From Canna indica (taxonomy: Eukaryota > Streptophyta > Magnoliopsida > Zingiberales > Cannaceae), in NCBI GenBank assembly GCA_034359265.1, contig CP136891.1, forward strand, positions 49,778,001 through 49,842,000: a DNA stretch of 64,000 nt, given 5' to 3'. How positions within the stretch are numbered: position 1 is the stretch's first letter; each line of letters starts with the position of its first letter. A model generated the notes under the pieces. That model saw nothing but the letters and a program-made list of their open reading frames with translations. It had not been told where the DNA came from and did not search any database. Positions 20,900-31,810 of this stretch are shown piece by piece. Both the position numbers and the translations under genes were made by a program.

Positions 20900-23800
20900 T
20901 GTCACACCCCAAACCCGGTATGACCGGCCAGGATACGCCACGTATCCCGAAGCCTAACCCAACTCATCAAAACCACAATAACTTAAACAATGGGAGATTA
21001 TTATTTTTTTTGAAAAGAATAGACACGACACCACGAACCAAACCAAACCAAAACTCAATATGAACACACTGAACAAGTTTATTAAAAAGGAGTTCAAATA
21101 AATAAACAAGACTCCCCAAATACAAATAAAAATAAAATGCGAAAACCACGACCCTAGTCAACATGACTCAACAACTCAAAGAGATACTAAAATAATTCAA
21201 GTATCCTCCTTGATCACGACATGTCACGAGACCCACTGCCCTGCCGCCACCAGCTGCGTTACTGCACCTTGGTACCTCTCTGATCTAACTCAGGTGCTGA
21301 AAAATAACATAAATGAGGGGTAAGTCCAACTAGGACTTAGTGAGTAGATCAGTCCTCAATTCACCAAATCAATCATCATGCATAAAAAAAATACAAAAGC
21401 CGATATCAATAACGTAACAACAATGTCAAAAGAAATCAGCAATAATATATTCATATGCATGAAATCAACATCTGTCAACAAGTATAAAATATCTTTAAAA
21501 ATGACGGAACAAACATCAGTAACCCATCCACTACCCTACTCATATCCACAACAATAAGTATAAGCATCCATCAATAAATATAAACATAACCAAGGATGGA
21601 TGCAACACCTCAATCATATGCATGCAATGCAACACCCCAATCATATGCATGCTATCTGGACCCGTCGGTCCCACATAGCCACATAGGGTAGGTAGACGAG
21701 TGGCCGACGAACTACCACCCAGCTCAGTGCCGTCTCTTTGGGGCATGCCCTCCCCTCACCGGCACTGGCTCTTCCGAGCTGGTATGTTGGGGCATACGTT
21801 CCCCTCACCTGCTCGGGTCTCCGGACTGTCTCTTTGGGGTATGATCTCCCCTAACCAGTCGGACTTCCGGAATAAGGCCAACGCTGTCTCTTTGGGGCAT
21901 ACCCTCCCCTCTCCAGCGAGGCTTCCGGGAAATGCAACAAGCACATCACAACACCACACACGCAACTATATCAGTATGAACAATATATGCTATCAACAAG
22001 TAATAAAAGGTATGTCAAGTGCATACCTCATCCTCCACCTCCTCCTGCTATACATCACAATCACATACAGATATATATGAAGAAATAGTGCTAATATATT
22101 ATGAATGCTCAGCACAAATAAATAATCATAAAATAGAATTATAGCACTGTAAGAAAGGATGCACGTGTATCATGAAAGTAGTGCAACAAGAAACTCCAAC
22201 TATACATCAATGAATTGGAATATGATAAAATAACTCGTCATAGAAACCACTGATCTAGGATAAAATTCACCTAATTAAATACTATATCCATGAATCATCT
22301 CAGAGCGAATCATAAAAATATATAAAATATGATTTTTCAGCTTGGCACACAAAACGAGGTGACACACGGCTACTATTTTCCAAATCCAGAGGTCTGAGGG
22401 TGAAACAGACCTCACCAATGATTTCAAAACGTCGATTAGGTGAAAATTCATATATAATATGAATAGTTTTGCTAACTTTAAGGCATCCAAATAATTATTT
22501 ATAATAATAAAAGAAATGCCTTAATTTATTTAATAAATCACTGCTATAAATAAGTATAACGGTGTTTCAATCAATAAACCAGTAATGAAATCTTAGCCCT
22601 TCATCTAAATAGGATCACATCACAGCCTTCCATCTAATATGATGCAATCAGAACCCTCTATTCAACATGATGCAATCTCAGCCTTACATCTAACCAGATA
22701 TAATCACCACCCTCCATCTATATGATGAAATCATAACCTTACATCTAATCAGATGCAATCACAGCCCTCCATCTAACCAGATGCAATCACAGCTCTCCAT
22801 TTACATGATGCAATCATATTCTTTCATCCAACCAGATGCAATCACAGACCTCCCTTTAACCAGATGCAATCACAGCCCTTCATCTAACCTAATGCAATCT
22901 CAGCATTCCATTTAATCAGATGGAATCTCAGCCTTACATCTAACATGATGCATCCACAGCCTTACATCTATCCTGATGCAATCTCATCCCTCCATCTACA
23001 TGATGCAATCTAAACCTTACATCTACACAAGATCAAATCCCAGCCCTTCATCTCAACTAACTTATTCCAACCCTTTATCTTACCCAAATCAATCTCAACC
23101 CTCCATTAAACTCACCCCCCTTAGATAATCTTCTCCACCTCTCCTCCCCAATCAGCCGCCGCTGGGTCACCCGAGTCACTGGCGCTGACGCAGGCATCGA
23201 TGCCCCGCCACCACGCGGCGGTGGCAACGCCACGCGCGGCTGCCCGAATGTGGCAGCGACGCCACGCCAGGCTGCCCGCGTGTGGCAGCGACGCCACGCC
23301 AGGCGCCGCTGCCTCCGCATGCCTCGCCGATGCCCACTGCCGCCGCAGCGCCTCGCCGGGCGCCGCCTCCTTGCGCGGCCGACGCCTGCCGAGAAGATGC
23401 ACAGGAAGGGGGAAGAAAGAAGAAGAAGAAGCAAGAAAAGAAAATAATATTTTATTTCAAAAGGGATAAACCACATGATTCACTTAAGAAACGATCGATC
23501 CGACTTCTGATTCGATACAAGAAAATGCGTCAAAAATCGATGAAAAACCCCGAAATAGAAAAAAATAGTGACATGAATCAATAATTGGGGAAAAGAATGC
23601 CTAAATCCACTCACCGGACGAAGAGAAAATAGAAGAAGAAGACGCGCAGGATCTTCCCCCGATCAACACCGACAAACTCGCAAAAATGTGGCTCCAGCGG
23701 CTCCTCCTCCTCCTCGATGGTGCCCTCTCTCTCCTCTCTCTTGCCTCGGGTGGCGTGTGGCTCAAAAACCCCCAGCTGCACACCCTAGGGTCTAATTTAT

Positions 23801-24073
23801 AGATACTGATTGGGTCTAAATAACAAAAATACTCCTACCTAAGAGATCTAACTCCGATTCGAGATCCGATTGCACCGCCAAATTCACCTCAAGACCCTCT
23901 ATCACCCTAGCATGCTAAATCACAAAGATAAGACAAATAAAATTTCCCTTAATTTTAATACATAAAATGCTTACTCGGGTCTAATCCCGAAGCTTCCCGC
24001 CAATTGCGCTAACTAGGGTCCACAATCCCCCGCTTAAGAATAAAATATTACTATTAAGATTTTGGGTATTACA
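20900..24073 (-). mobile_element. Gypsy solo LTR of 3.2 kb
   Basis: TGTCACACCCC to GGGTATTACA (minus strand TGTAATACCC start), flanked by perfect TSD GTAAG (20895-20899 and 24074-24078). No gag or pol is present. It contains a 28-bp minisatellite (22590-23060) and a GC-rich stretch (23120-23400) of GCGACGCCACGCC repeats whose open frames are compositional. Its family differs from the other gypsy LTRs here. Confidence 0.85.
22590..23060 (+). repeat. 28-bp minisatellite within solo LTR
   Basis: About 16 imperfect units of the type GATGCAATCACAGCCCTCCA plus TCTAACCA. Units vary mainly in the ACCAG/ACATG and CACAG/CTCAG positions. Confidence 0.8.
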
Positions 24074-25172
24074 GTAAGAAAAAGGCGGCAGCTACTTCGG
24101 TCGACCGGGCGGTCGATCGACCGAAGCCCAAAATGGGCAGTAGCTCTATCGGTCGACCGACCTGCAATTGCTGAAGACGCAAGATCGCATCGGTCGACCG
24201 ACTAGTCGACCGAATGTGGGATTGCGTGATCTCATGTCTGGCGGTTGACCCGTCGGTCGACTGACCAGAGAGAAAAGGGCAGCGGTCGAATGATCGGTCG
24301 ATCGGTCGGTCAACCGACCAATCGACCGGTAGCCTGCAACGGATAGAAAACTATCCGTTGAGCTGTCGTTTCTTCATGAGGGTATAAATATACCTTCATC
24401 TACTTCTTTTAACCTTCTTCTCCCACTCTTACAGATATCATTGAGCATTCTAAGAGAGTTTAGAGCCTTCCAAAAGATAGATTGCTTGCGCTCTGTTTCT
24501 TTCCGCGGATGTCTTCTTCAAGCGCACAAGCTGGGCTCAAGTCGGGTTTTGATCAAGCTCTACCTCTTGACGAGTTGAAGGAGCCAAAGGCTTGCAAAGG
24601 AGCATTAATCTTTGGTTTAATCTTTTAGCTCTTTTGATTGTATTTTAACTGTTTTTGGATTTGTGTTTGTACGAAGACCAGGTGTTTGGTCTTGTGTGTG
24701 AAAGTGGTTACCTTGGTAAAAAGGTTTAAAGCCACTTTTGTAAACTTAATTAGTGTTTACTAGGATTAGTTTAGTTGTCCCTTAGGGTTGAGGTGGAAAA
24801 TGCTCTCGATAAGAAGGCGGAGACTTCCGGGTGTGGAAGTACCTTAGGTCGAGAGTGAGACTCTTCAAATCAAAGTCCTATGTGTAAGGGAAACAAAAAT
24901 TAATCTAGTAAAACTAATTTGGAAATCCTAAGTGGGGTGCTTAGGTAGTGGAGTAGGCATTGGGGCCGAACCACTATAAATCTTGAGTTTGCATTGTTAT
25001 TTATTATTGCTTGTGCTTAATTATTTATATCTCTTCTGTATCAAATCGTAAGATTGCAAATTGCCTAAACGAATTAAGAAAACGATTAAAATCCAATTTA
25101 GGCTAATTAATTTAATAAACATACTATTCCCCCCCCCCCCCCCTCTAGTGTCGCCATTTCGCCTACACCCCT

Positions 25173-25640
25173 TTTTTACGATGACAAACATAACATAAAA
25201 TTTGAAGAAAACATATGCACATTCTTTGAGTTAAGGCATACATGAGTTATGGCATACAGGATATATAACTCAACATATACATACAAATATATATAACTCA
25301 ACATATGCTCCCCCTATCAATGTGCATATCATTTTTGTAACTCCCCCTAACTATATGCATCATAAAAACAAATGTGACCTTACTTTTTCTCCCCTTTTGA
25401 CATCAATCAAAAAGGGTAAGCATTAAGGTACAATTAATGAGTTTCATCATGAAAACCAAGAAAACCATAAAACCAAGTATCATCTACCACTATAGTCCTT
25501 CCTATTAATCTAAGCCTATAAAAGGCAAACATCAATAAGTCGCAAAGCCCCACTACAGAGCAATACATAAGTGTGATGATACTTTGTGGAATGTAATTTT
25601 TTTTTTTTTTGAAAACATATATGTTTTGTAAAAGAACATC
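25173..25640 (-). other. Copia-A(-) 3' untranslated region with multiple polypurine tracts
   Basis: Non-coding DNA between the RNase H end and the 3' LTR. On the minus strand it has purine runs at about 25168-25178, 25304-25315, 25342-25350 and 25389-25399. The LTR-proximal tract was split by copia-B'. The matching region of the plus copy is 47923-48401. Confidence 0.7.
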
Positions 25641-26410
25641 TTAACCACTAGGAAAAGCACAAATCCCTAATTGCATTCTTAAGTTTGTAAAGCTTTCCTC
25701 AACCAAGGGTTTTGTAAATATATCGACAAGTTGTTTGTCGATGGATACAAATTCTACCGATATATTTCCCTTAGTCATATTATTCCTAAGAAAATGGTGC
25801 CTTAGATCAATATGCTTAGTCCTAGAGTGTAAAATAGGATTTTTTGTTAAATTTATTGCACTAGTATTATCACAATGAATAGGTATGCAAGAGTACTTAA
25901 GTCCATAATCTAAAAGAGTTTGTCTCATCCAAAGGACTTGTGCACAACAACTAGCCGCAACGATGTATTCCGCTTCAATAGTTGAAAGTGCAACTGAGTT
26001 TTATTTCTTTGAGAACCAATAAGCAAGACTCGCTCCTAAGAATTGACAATCAACCGTGCCCTTCAAATAACTCAATATATGTTTAACCGCACTTAAATGA
26101 GACATTTTAGGACAAGATTGAAACCTAGCACATGCACAAACGCTAAACATGATATCGGGTGTACTTGCGGTTAAGTAAAGAAGATTACCAATCATACATC
26201 GATATCGTTTTTCGTTGACCTTGACATCATCTTCATCTTTGTCAAGCTTGATGGATGTGCTCATTGGTGTAGAAGCTATCTTGGCTTCATTCATCCCAAA
26301 CTTTTTGATGAGCTCCTTTGTGTACTTGGCTTGATTGATGAAGATTCCTTTGTTGGTTTGCTTGATTTGAAGGCCAAGCATGAAGGAGAGCTCTCCCATC
26401 ATGCTCATCT
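25641..26410 (-). pseudogene. pol: Copia-A(-) RT C-terminus and RNase H
   Basis: Minus-strand peptides: GELSFMLGLQIKQTNKGIFI and RYRCMIGNLLYLTASTPDIM (26408-26001) are the RT thumb and connection region. SCIPIHCDNTSAINLTKNPI and KHIDLRHHFLR (25928-25641) are the RNase H end with its Asp. The segment with the first RNase H Asp, present in the plus copy as GFLDADFAG, is deleted or frameshifted between the two. End FTKPLVEESF is typical of copia pol. Confidence 0.85.
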
Positions 26411-26420
26411 CAAATTCATC

Positions 26421-26978
26421 TTACATACACTTAGCAAACCACTCACAAAGAGTTTCATTAGTAGCACCAAAAATTATGTCATCAACATAAATTTGAACTA
26501 ATAAGGTATCATTTTCATGATGTTTAATAAAAAGTGAAACATCGGCTTTTCCAACGTTAAAACTTTGTTCAATTAAAAAGTTTGAAAGTCTTTCATACCA
26601 AGCCCTAGGAGCTTGTTTTAAACCATATAATGTTTTTTTAAGTTTGAAAACATGGTTTGGAAACTCAAAACTTTCAAATCCGGGGAGTTGTTCAACATAT
26701 ACTTCTTCATTGATAAAACCATTTAAAAATGCACTTTTAACATCCATTTGAAAAAGTTTAAAACCTTTAAAACTAGCATACACCAAAAGCATTCGAATTA
26801 CTTCTAATCTAGCTATGGGAGCATAAGTTTCATTATAATATATCCCTTCTTGTTGATTGTACCCTTGTGCCACTAACCTAGCTTTGTTTCTAATGACTAA
26901 ACCTCCTTCGTCTAACTTATTCCTAAATACCCATTTAGTCTCAATTATGGTTTGTCCGCTAGGTCTAGGTACTAAGTC
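26421..26978 (-). pseudogene. pol: Copia-A(-) reverse transcriptase domain
   Basis: Contains [56 protein letters not shown] and the catalytic YVDDIIFG (YVDD at 26489-26478, minus). It ends in a stop after WFAKCM and is out of frame with the upstream linker. RT would copy element RNA to DNA in the cytoplasmic particle. The YVDD motif is intact, so inactivation is by frameshift rather than active-site loss. Confidence 0.88.
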
Positions 26979-28234
26979 TCATATATCATTTCTTGCAAAT
27001 TGGTTGAGTTCTTCTTGCATAGCAATTACCCAAAACTCATCTTCTATTGCTTCCTTAATGTTCTTAGGCTCTACTTGAGATATAAATGCTACATATTGAA
27101 AAATATCTTTGAGTTTAGAGCGCGTTACCACTCCCGTTGATGGTTCTCCAATGACTTGATCCATTGGATGATTCCTTGTCAACCGATATCCTTTGGAGAG
27201 AGGTGGTAGAGCTTCTTCTTTCTCATCTTCAACTTGAGGTAGAGTTGAGGATGATGGTTCTTCATGTTGAGTTTCCTCATTGTCTTCATCCTCCACCTCT
27301 TTGTCATGAAGTGTAATGTCCTCAAGTTCCTCACCTACATTTACAATCTTCACATTTCTAGAAGAATCATTAGTTTCATCAAATTTGACATGCATAGATT
27401 CTTCAACAACCATAGTTCTACGATTGTATACTCTATATGCCTTAGAATTAATGGAGTAACCTAGGAAAATACCTTCATTAGATTTAGAATCAAATTTTCC
27501 TAAATGCTCCTTAATGTTTAAGATAAAATATTTGCATCCAAAAATATGAAAATATCTCACATTTGGGATTTTATCATTCCAAAGCTCAAAAGGTGTTTTC
27601 TTAATTTTAGGTCTCAATAAAATGCGATTAAGCACATAACAAGATATATTTATGGCTTCGGCCCAAAAATACTTAGGCAAATTATTTTCGCAAAGCATGG
27701 TCCTAGTCATCTCTTGTAAGGTTCTATTCTTCCTCTCAACCACCCCATTTTGTTGAGGGGTCCTAGGGAAAAAAATGTATGTTCAATACCCAAATCATCA
27801 CAAATTTCGGAAAAATTTTCATTTTTAAACTCTCCTCCATTATCACTTCTAATTTTTAAAATTGAAACTCCTTTCTCATTTGTAACTTTCTTAGTAAATT
27901 TTTTGAAAAACTCAAAAGTTTCATTTTTCTTAGCTAAAAAGAAAACTCATGTACATCTAGAAAAATCATCAACTAGTACATAGTAATATAGTTTTCCACC
28001 TAGACTAGCTACATCACATGGACCAAAAAGATCCCTGTGCACAAGCTCAAGAGTTCTAGATGTACTTACTTGATTAATGCTATGAAATGAAGATTTAACT
28101 TGCTTGCCTAGTTGACATGCATTACAAAGTTTGTCTTTTTCAAATTTTATCTTGGGTAATCCTTTAACTAGTTCTTTCTTAGATATTTCTTGGATGATGC
28201 TCATGCTAGCATATCCTAGCCTTCTATGCCGCAA
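26979..28234 (-). pseudogene. pol: Copia-A(-) integrase, fragmented
   Basis: In order on the minus strand: HRRLGYASMSIIQEISKKEL and KLCNACQLGKQVKSSFHS (HHCC zinc finger, 28234-28090); LELVHRDLFGPCD and VLVDDFSRCT (first catalytic Asp); then a stop at 27947, IRSDNGGEFKNE (second Asp, other frame), and [17 protein letters not shown] (catalytic Glu, 27743 onward). The C-terminal part runs to 26979 and includes [13 protein letters not shown] and acidic linker. One stop and at least one frameshift separate the catalytic residues. Confidence 0.87.
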
Positions 28235-28645
28235 TCAAGAATTATTTTCCATGGCAACCAAGCATCTAACATGGGGATTAGGCAAGACATTTAAATCTAA
28301 TGTGTAGACATTTTCTTGCCTATTTCCAATAAACATGATGTCATTAGATGGTGCACTCCTAATGATACATTTAGATGTTATATATTCATTGTCACACAAT
28401 TGTGATATGCTAATCAAGTTATGTTTTAACCCATCAACTAGTAAAATATTTTTAATGCATGGGTAAGAAAGTATACCTATATCACCAATGCCAACAATCT
28501 TACCTTTGGCATTGTCTCCAAATGTTACATATCCACCATCTTTGCTTGATAGGATTGCAAATAAGTTGATATCACCCGTCATGTGTTTTGAGCAACCACT
28601 ATCCAATATCCAACTGCTTCTACTTGCTTGAGGATGCTTCTCCAT
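28235..28645 (-). pseudogene. pol: Copia-A(-) aspartic protease
   Basis: Starts MEKHPQASRSSWILDSGCSK; the DSG catalytic triplet with SKHMTGD is the copia protease signature. The reading ends with a stop just before the integrase zinc finger (28234/28235). It overlaps the end of gag in another frame, as in the plus copy. Confidence 0.86.
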
Positions 28646-30298
28646 CTACAAAAGGAGAAGAAATTATTTTAGGTACCTAAATTTTTTTGGGTCCTTGAGT
28701 GTTAGTCATTTTAGGAACCCAAGTAAATCTAGCATGTGGGTTCCTTCTTTAATGCACAATCTTTAGCCATATGACCAAATATATCACAAGAAAAATAACT
28801 TCCATTAAATTTCCTTTTATTGTGTGTGTGAGCATGGAAGTGTGGTGATTTTTTTGCATGGACAACCTTAGGCATGACATTTTGTAGGGTTGTCATCTTT
28901 TCATTTAGCATGCAAAGTTTCTTTTTCAATATTAGCATGCTGGCATTCAAGTGCTCTACTTGATCACTTAAGTACTTATTTTCATCTTCTAATTTTTTGT
29001 TGTCCTTTTTTAAGTTTTTCTTAGCTTTATCTAGGGCATGTTTCTCTTCCTTAAGGGTATATCTACTTCTTTCCTTAAAGCATTGCATGAGAGTAGTAAA
29101 CTATCATTTTCTAGTTCTAAAGATTTATTTTCCTTTTTAAGCTCTTTAAACTTTCTCCCAATAGCATTAAATTCATCATGAATTTGATCAAATTCATTTT
29201 CTAGTTCTTCTTGAGTAAAAGAAAGCTCACCAAATGTAAATCTTACCTCATGATCATTTGCCATCAAGCAAAGATTTGCCTTTTCACTCTTTGAGTCTTC
29301 TTCACTCGATGAAGCCTCGCTTTCATCCCACGAAGCCATCATTGTCTTCTTCTTCTTCTTCTTCTTCTTCTTCTTCTTCTTCTTCTTCTTCTTCTTCTTC
29401 TTCTATATGTCCTTTTTGTGAGGGTTGGAGGTGGAAGTAATCTTGAGAAGTGGACAATCCTTCGTTAGATGTCCTGCCTTGTTGCAATGGTAGCATGTGT
29501 AACCTCCTCTTCCCTTTCTCCTGCCTCCTCTCATGAAGCTCATAAATCTCCTTGCCAACATTGTCATTTCATCAAATTCATCCGTCTCTTCCTCAGATGA
29601 CGAGGATTCTTCTACTCGGTGTGATGCTTTTAAGGTAATGGGTCTTACCTTTGGGGGCATCTTCCTTGTATTGCTTCATATGGGTCTCATGTGTCATGAG
29701 AGACCCAATGAGCTTGGTGATCTTCAAGGTGCTCATATCCTTCGCTTCCATGATTGCGATGACCTTGGGCTCCCAAGCTTTTGGAAGGGAACGTAGAAGC
29801 TTCCTTACCTTCTCCTCTTCCCTTATTTATCTGCCAAGGTTAGCTAATCCATTTGTAATATTTTGAAATCTAGCATACATGGCATCAATGGATATATTCA
29901 TGTGATAACATTTTGAACATTTCATAGTCATGCATGAGTAAATTTATTTTAGATTCCTTAACTTGTGAAGTCCCTTCATGTGTGGTATCTAGGACATTCC
30001 AAAGTTCATATGCGGACTTACAAGTAGAAATTCTATTGAACTCGTTAATTGATAGGCCACAATATAATGCATTGACGGCCTTTGCATTAGCATTAAAGAG
30101 TCTAATCTCATCTTGGTCCCAATCATCCATGTCCTTAGTAGGTTGCTTATACTCTACTTGCATCATCCTCCATACATCCATGCCTAGTGATTGTAGGAAG
30201 TCATTCATACGAATCTTCTAGTGGACATAGTTGTTTTCATCAAATAGTGGTGGAGTATAAGTAGAGGACCCTTGAGCTAGTTGGATTTCACTAGACAT
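28646..30298 (-). pseudogene. gag: Copia-A(-) gag, broken
   Basis: The start is ATG at 30298 (MSSEIQLAQGSSTYTPPLFD). Codon 27, a Trp in the family motif NNYxYWKIRM, is TAG. The UBN2 domain continues NDFLQSLGMDVWRMMQVEYK to 29885. A CCHC knuckle CYHCNKAGHLTKDC lies near 29500. After the GAA run comes a long coiled coil (29342-28900) and a second knuckle with one Cys replaced (CDIFGHMAKDC). Frameshifts separate the blocks. Coding potential is lost, but domain order is complete. Confidence 0.85.
29345..29404 (-). repeat. GAA microsatellite in gag
   Basis: About 20 TTC units on the plus strand (GAA/AAG on the gag strand). In the plus copy of copia-A the same place is an interrupted Lys-rich stretch (about 44168-44196) just before MMATWDESED, so the repeat expanded from a short Lys-coding stretch. 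Confidence 0.85.
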
Positions 30299-30341
30299 CT
30301 TAATTTGTAGGGAAGATCGTTAAATCTAATCCTATGACCTA

Positions 30342-30353
30342 GCTCTGATACCA
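30342..30353 (-). other. Copia-A(-) primer binding site
   Basis: On the minus strand TGGTATCAGAGC, an exact match to the usual initiator-Met tRNA primer site, two bases from the LTR end at 30356. Confidence 0.9.
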
Positions 30354-30426
30354 ATTGTTGAATGAAAATCCACACTAGAAGGGGGGGTTGAATAGTGTGT
30401 ATCCCCCCCTTTTTTTAGTCAATATT

Positions 30427-30880
30427 CACTACAAGAAAACTTGGATTTATCGACCACAACTTCCGACGAGAAGATGTCATCGAAAATTTTCGTTATATTT
30501 CCGACGACCCATAGCGTCGGAAAGAGTTACCGACAAAACTTTTCGACCAAAATGAGTTGAAAAATTATCATATTATTATCGATGAATTTTCGTCGAAAAT
30601 TTGGTCGAAAATAATTTTTGACAGATTTTGTAGTCGCAAGTTTGTCGGAAATATTAATGATATATTTTTATACTTAATTAATGCTAAACTTATCGACCAC
30701 AACTTCTGACGAGAACCAGTCGTCGAAAAGTTTCGTTAAAGTTCCGACGACTTTCGGCATCGAAAATAATTACCGACAGAAATTTTCGACCAAAACTTAG
30801 TCGAAAAATTATAAATAAAGATTAAAAAGTGATCATCAAATTTTCGTCCAAATTATAGTCGATAAAAATTTTCCCCGCGC
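30427..30880. repeat. CACTA left terminus and subterminal repeats
   Basis: After the CACTA end, the motifs CGACCACAACTTC, GACGAGAA, TCGAAAATTTTCG and TACCGACA repeat twice at an interval of about 245 bp. Such arrays bind the transposase in this superfamily. Confidence 0.75.
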
Positions 30881-30932
30881 GGATTCATCTTTATTATCCC
30901 GCCCACTCGCCAAAGTTTTTCCTGCCAACCAA

Positions 30933-31576
30933 TAGGGGTGAGCATCGGTTTGGTTCGGTTAAAAACCGAACCGAAAATTCGGTTAACCGAACCGAACCAA
31001 AGAAAAAAATTTAACCGTTTACCGAACCGAAAAAATTCGGTTAATTCGGTTCGGTTAACCGAATTTTCGGTTCGGTTCGGTTAATTTGGTTCGGTTAACC
31101 GAAAAAAAAAAATAAAAAAATTCAAAGAATGGACTCGAACTCAGCCCACTGAGAAATTAGATTTAATTTTTACCCTTCTAACCATCTCAGCAAATATTAC
31201 TATCAATTTATATATAAATTACACCTATTATATATATATACCGAATGTTAAATAAATATTATTACACTTCATGGGATTTGAACCCGGGCGGCGGAAAGCC
31301 AATATCTAACACTTAACCACCAAGACAAATACCAACATCTAATATATGTTATTATAGATATATATATACATATACATATATATATATATATATATATATT
31401 TGGTTAATTCTGTAAATTAACCGAACTGTCGGTTAATTTACCGAACCGAACCCAAAAATTTCTTTAACCGAAAACCGAACCGAAATTAATTCGGTTAATT
31501 CGGTTCGGTTAAATCGGTTTCGGTTCGATCGGTTTCGGTTCGGTTTCGGTGAATCGGGGAAGTTTGCTCACCCCTA
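30933..31576. mobile_element. hAT MITE with TSD CCAACCAA
   Basis: TIRs TAGGGGTGAGCA (left) and its inverse TGCTCACCCCTA (right), with a perfect 8-bp TSD CCAACCAA at 30925-30932 and 31577-31584. Length 644 bp. Subterminal zones are packed with GGTTCGGTT and AACCGAACC words in both orientations. The core has a TA dinucleotide run (about 31379-31398) and two tRNA-like modules on the minus strand. It sits upstream of the captured DUF3511 exon. Confidence 0.92.
31131..31322 (-). other. Two tRNA-like modules with A-box and B-box motifs
   Basis: On the minus strand, module 1 has TGGTTAGAAGG (31184-31174) and AGTTCGAGTCC (31141-31131). Module 2 has TGGTGGTTAAG (31322-31312) and GGTTCAAATCC (31284-31274). 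These resemble the RNA polymerase III A-box TRGYNNARNNG and B-box GGTTCGANTCC, with spacing of about 27-32 bases as in tRNAs. I see no complete cloverleaf, so I do not call a tRNA gene. Confidence 0.45.
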
Positions 31577-31642
31577 CCAACCAATTCCTCCTTGGGATCT
31601 CCCCAAAGAGAGCTCTTCTTAGCTCAGCTCTGCTCTGCTCTC

Positions 31643-31810
31643 ATGGAGGACTACCGATCGAGGTCCTACAACGATGGTCCGATGCAGCTTGAGGTCTACG
31701 GAGGTCGGGCTGGGCCTCCCGCCTCCAGCCTCCACGACTTCCCCAGCTACAGCACCACTTCCTATTCATACGGTGGCTAGGGCTCGAAAAGCATCAAGGA
31801 GAAGGTAGCC
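31643..31810 (+). pseudogene. DUF3511-type gene fragment, first exon
   Basis: From ATG 31643 the peptide MEDYRSRSYNDGPMQLEVYG continues to SYSTTSYSYGG and a stop at 31778. The opening MEDYRS.SY.DG.MQ.E.Y is how plant DUF3511 proteins begin, from memory of the family. The conserved C-terminal domain is absent. Past the stop, GSKSIKEK and a GT (AAG|GTAG near 31806) suggest that the original exon continued a little and was spliced. The function of DUF3511 is unknown. It may supply a promoter and start codon to the TOM1-like exons downstream. Confidence 0.6.

Larger units (their letters stand above)
17349..25167 (+). mobile_element. Copia-B', second copy of the copia-B family
   Basis: Perfect TSD CCCCT (17344-17348 and 25168-25172) and TGTTGGCTTTAGG at both LTR starts. 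The 5' LTR is cut off after about 900 bp and followed by a gypsy LTR fragment. The internal part resumes at the position equivalent to 11564 of copia-B, so PBS and gag are lost. The 3' LTR holds a solo LTR. It inserted into the polypurine tract of copia-A(-). It is not capable of autonomous movement. Confidence 0.87.
20527..25167 (+). repeat. Copia-B' 3' LTR, split by gypsy solo LTR
   Basis: Pieces 20527-20899 and 24079-25167 give about 1.46 kb. TATA box at 24383-24390. A C-run at about 25130-25143 precedes the terminus GCCTACA. Confidence 0.85.

Noticed and set aside
22590..23060. Centromeric satellite
   Set aside because: Only about 16 imperfect 28-bp units confined to one solo LTR; not a long satellite array.
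23075..23476. GC-rich ORFs with RRRPARR and AAWWRGI-like peptides
   Set aside because: Low-complexity repeats of GCGACGCCACGCC within a solo LTR, open on both strands; not a gene.
31131..31322. True tRNA genes
   Set aside because: Box motifs are present but no acceptor stem or anticodon arm could be traced by eye.
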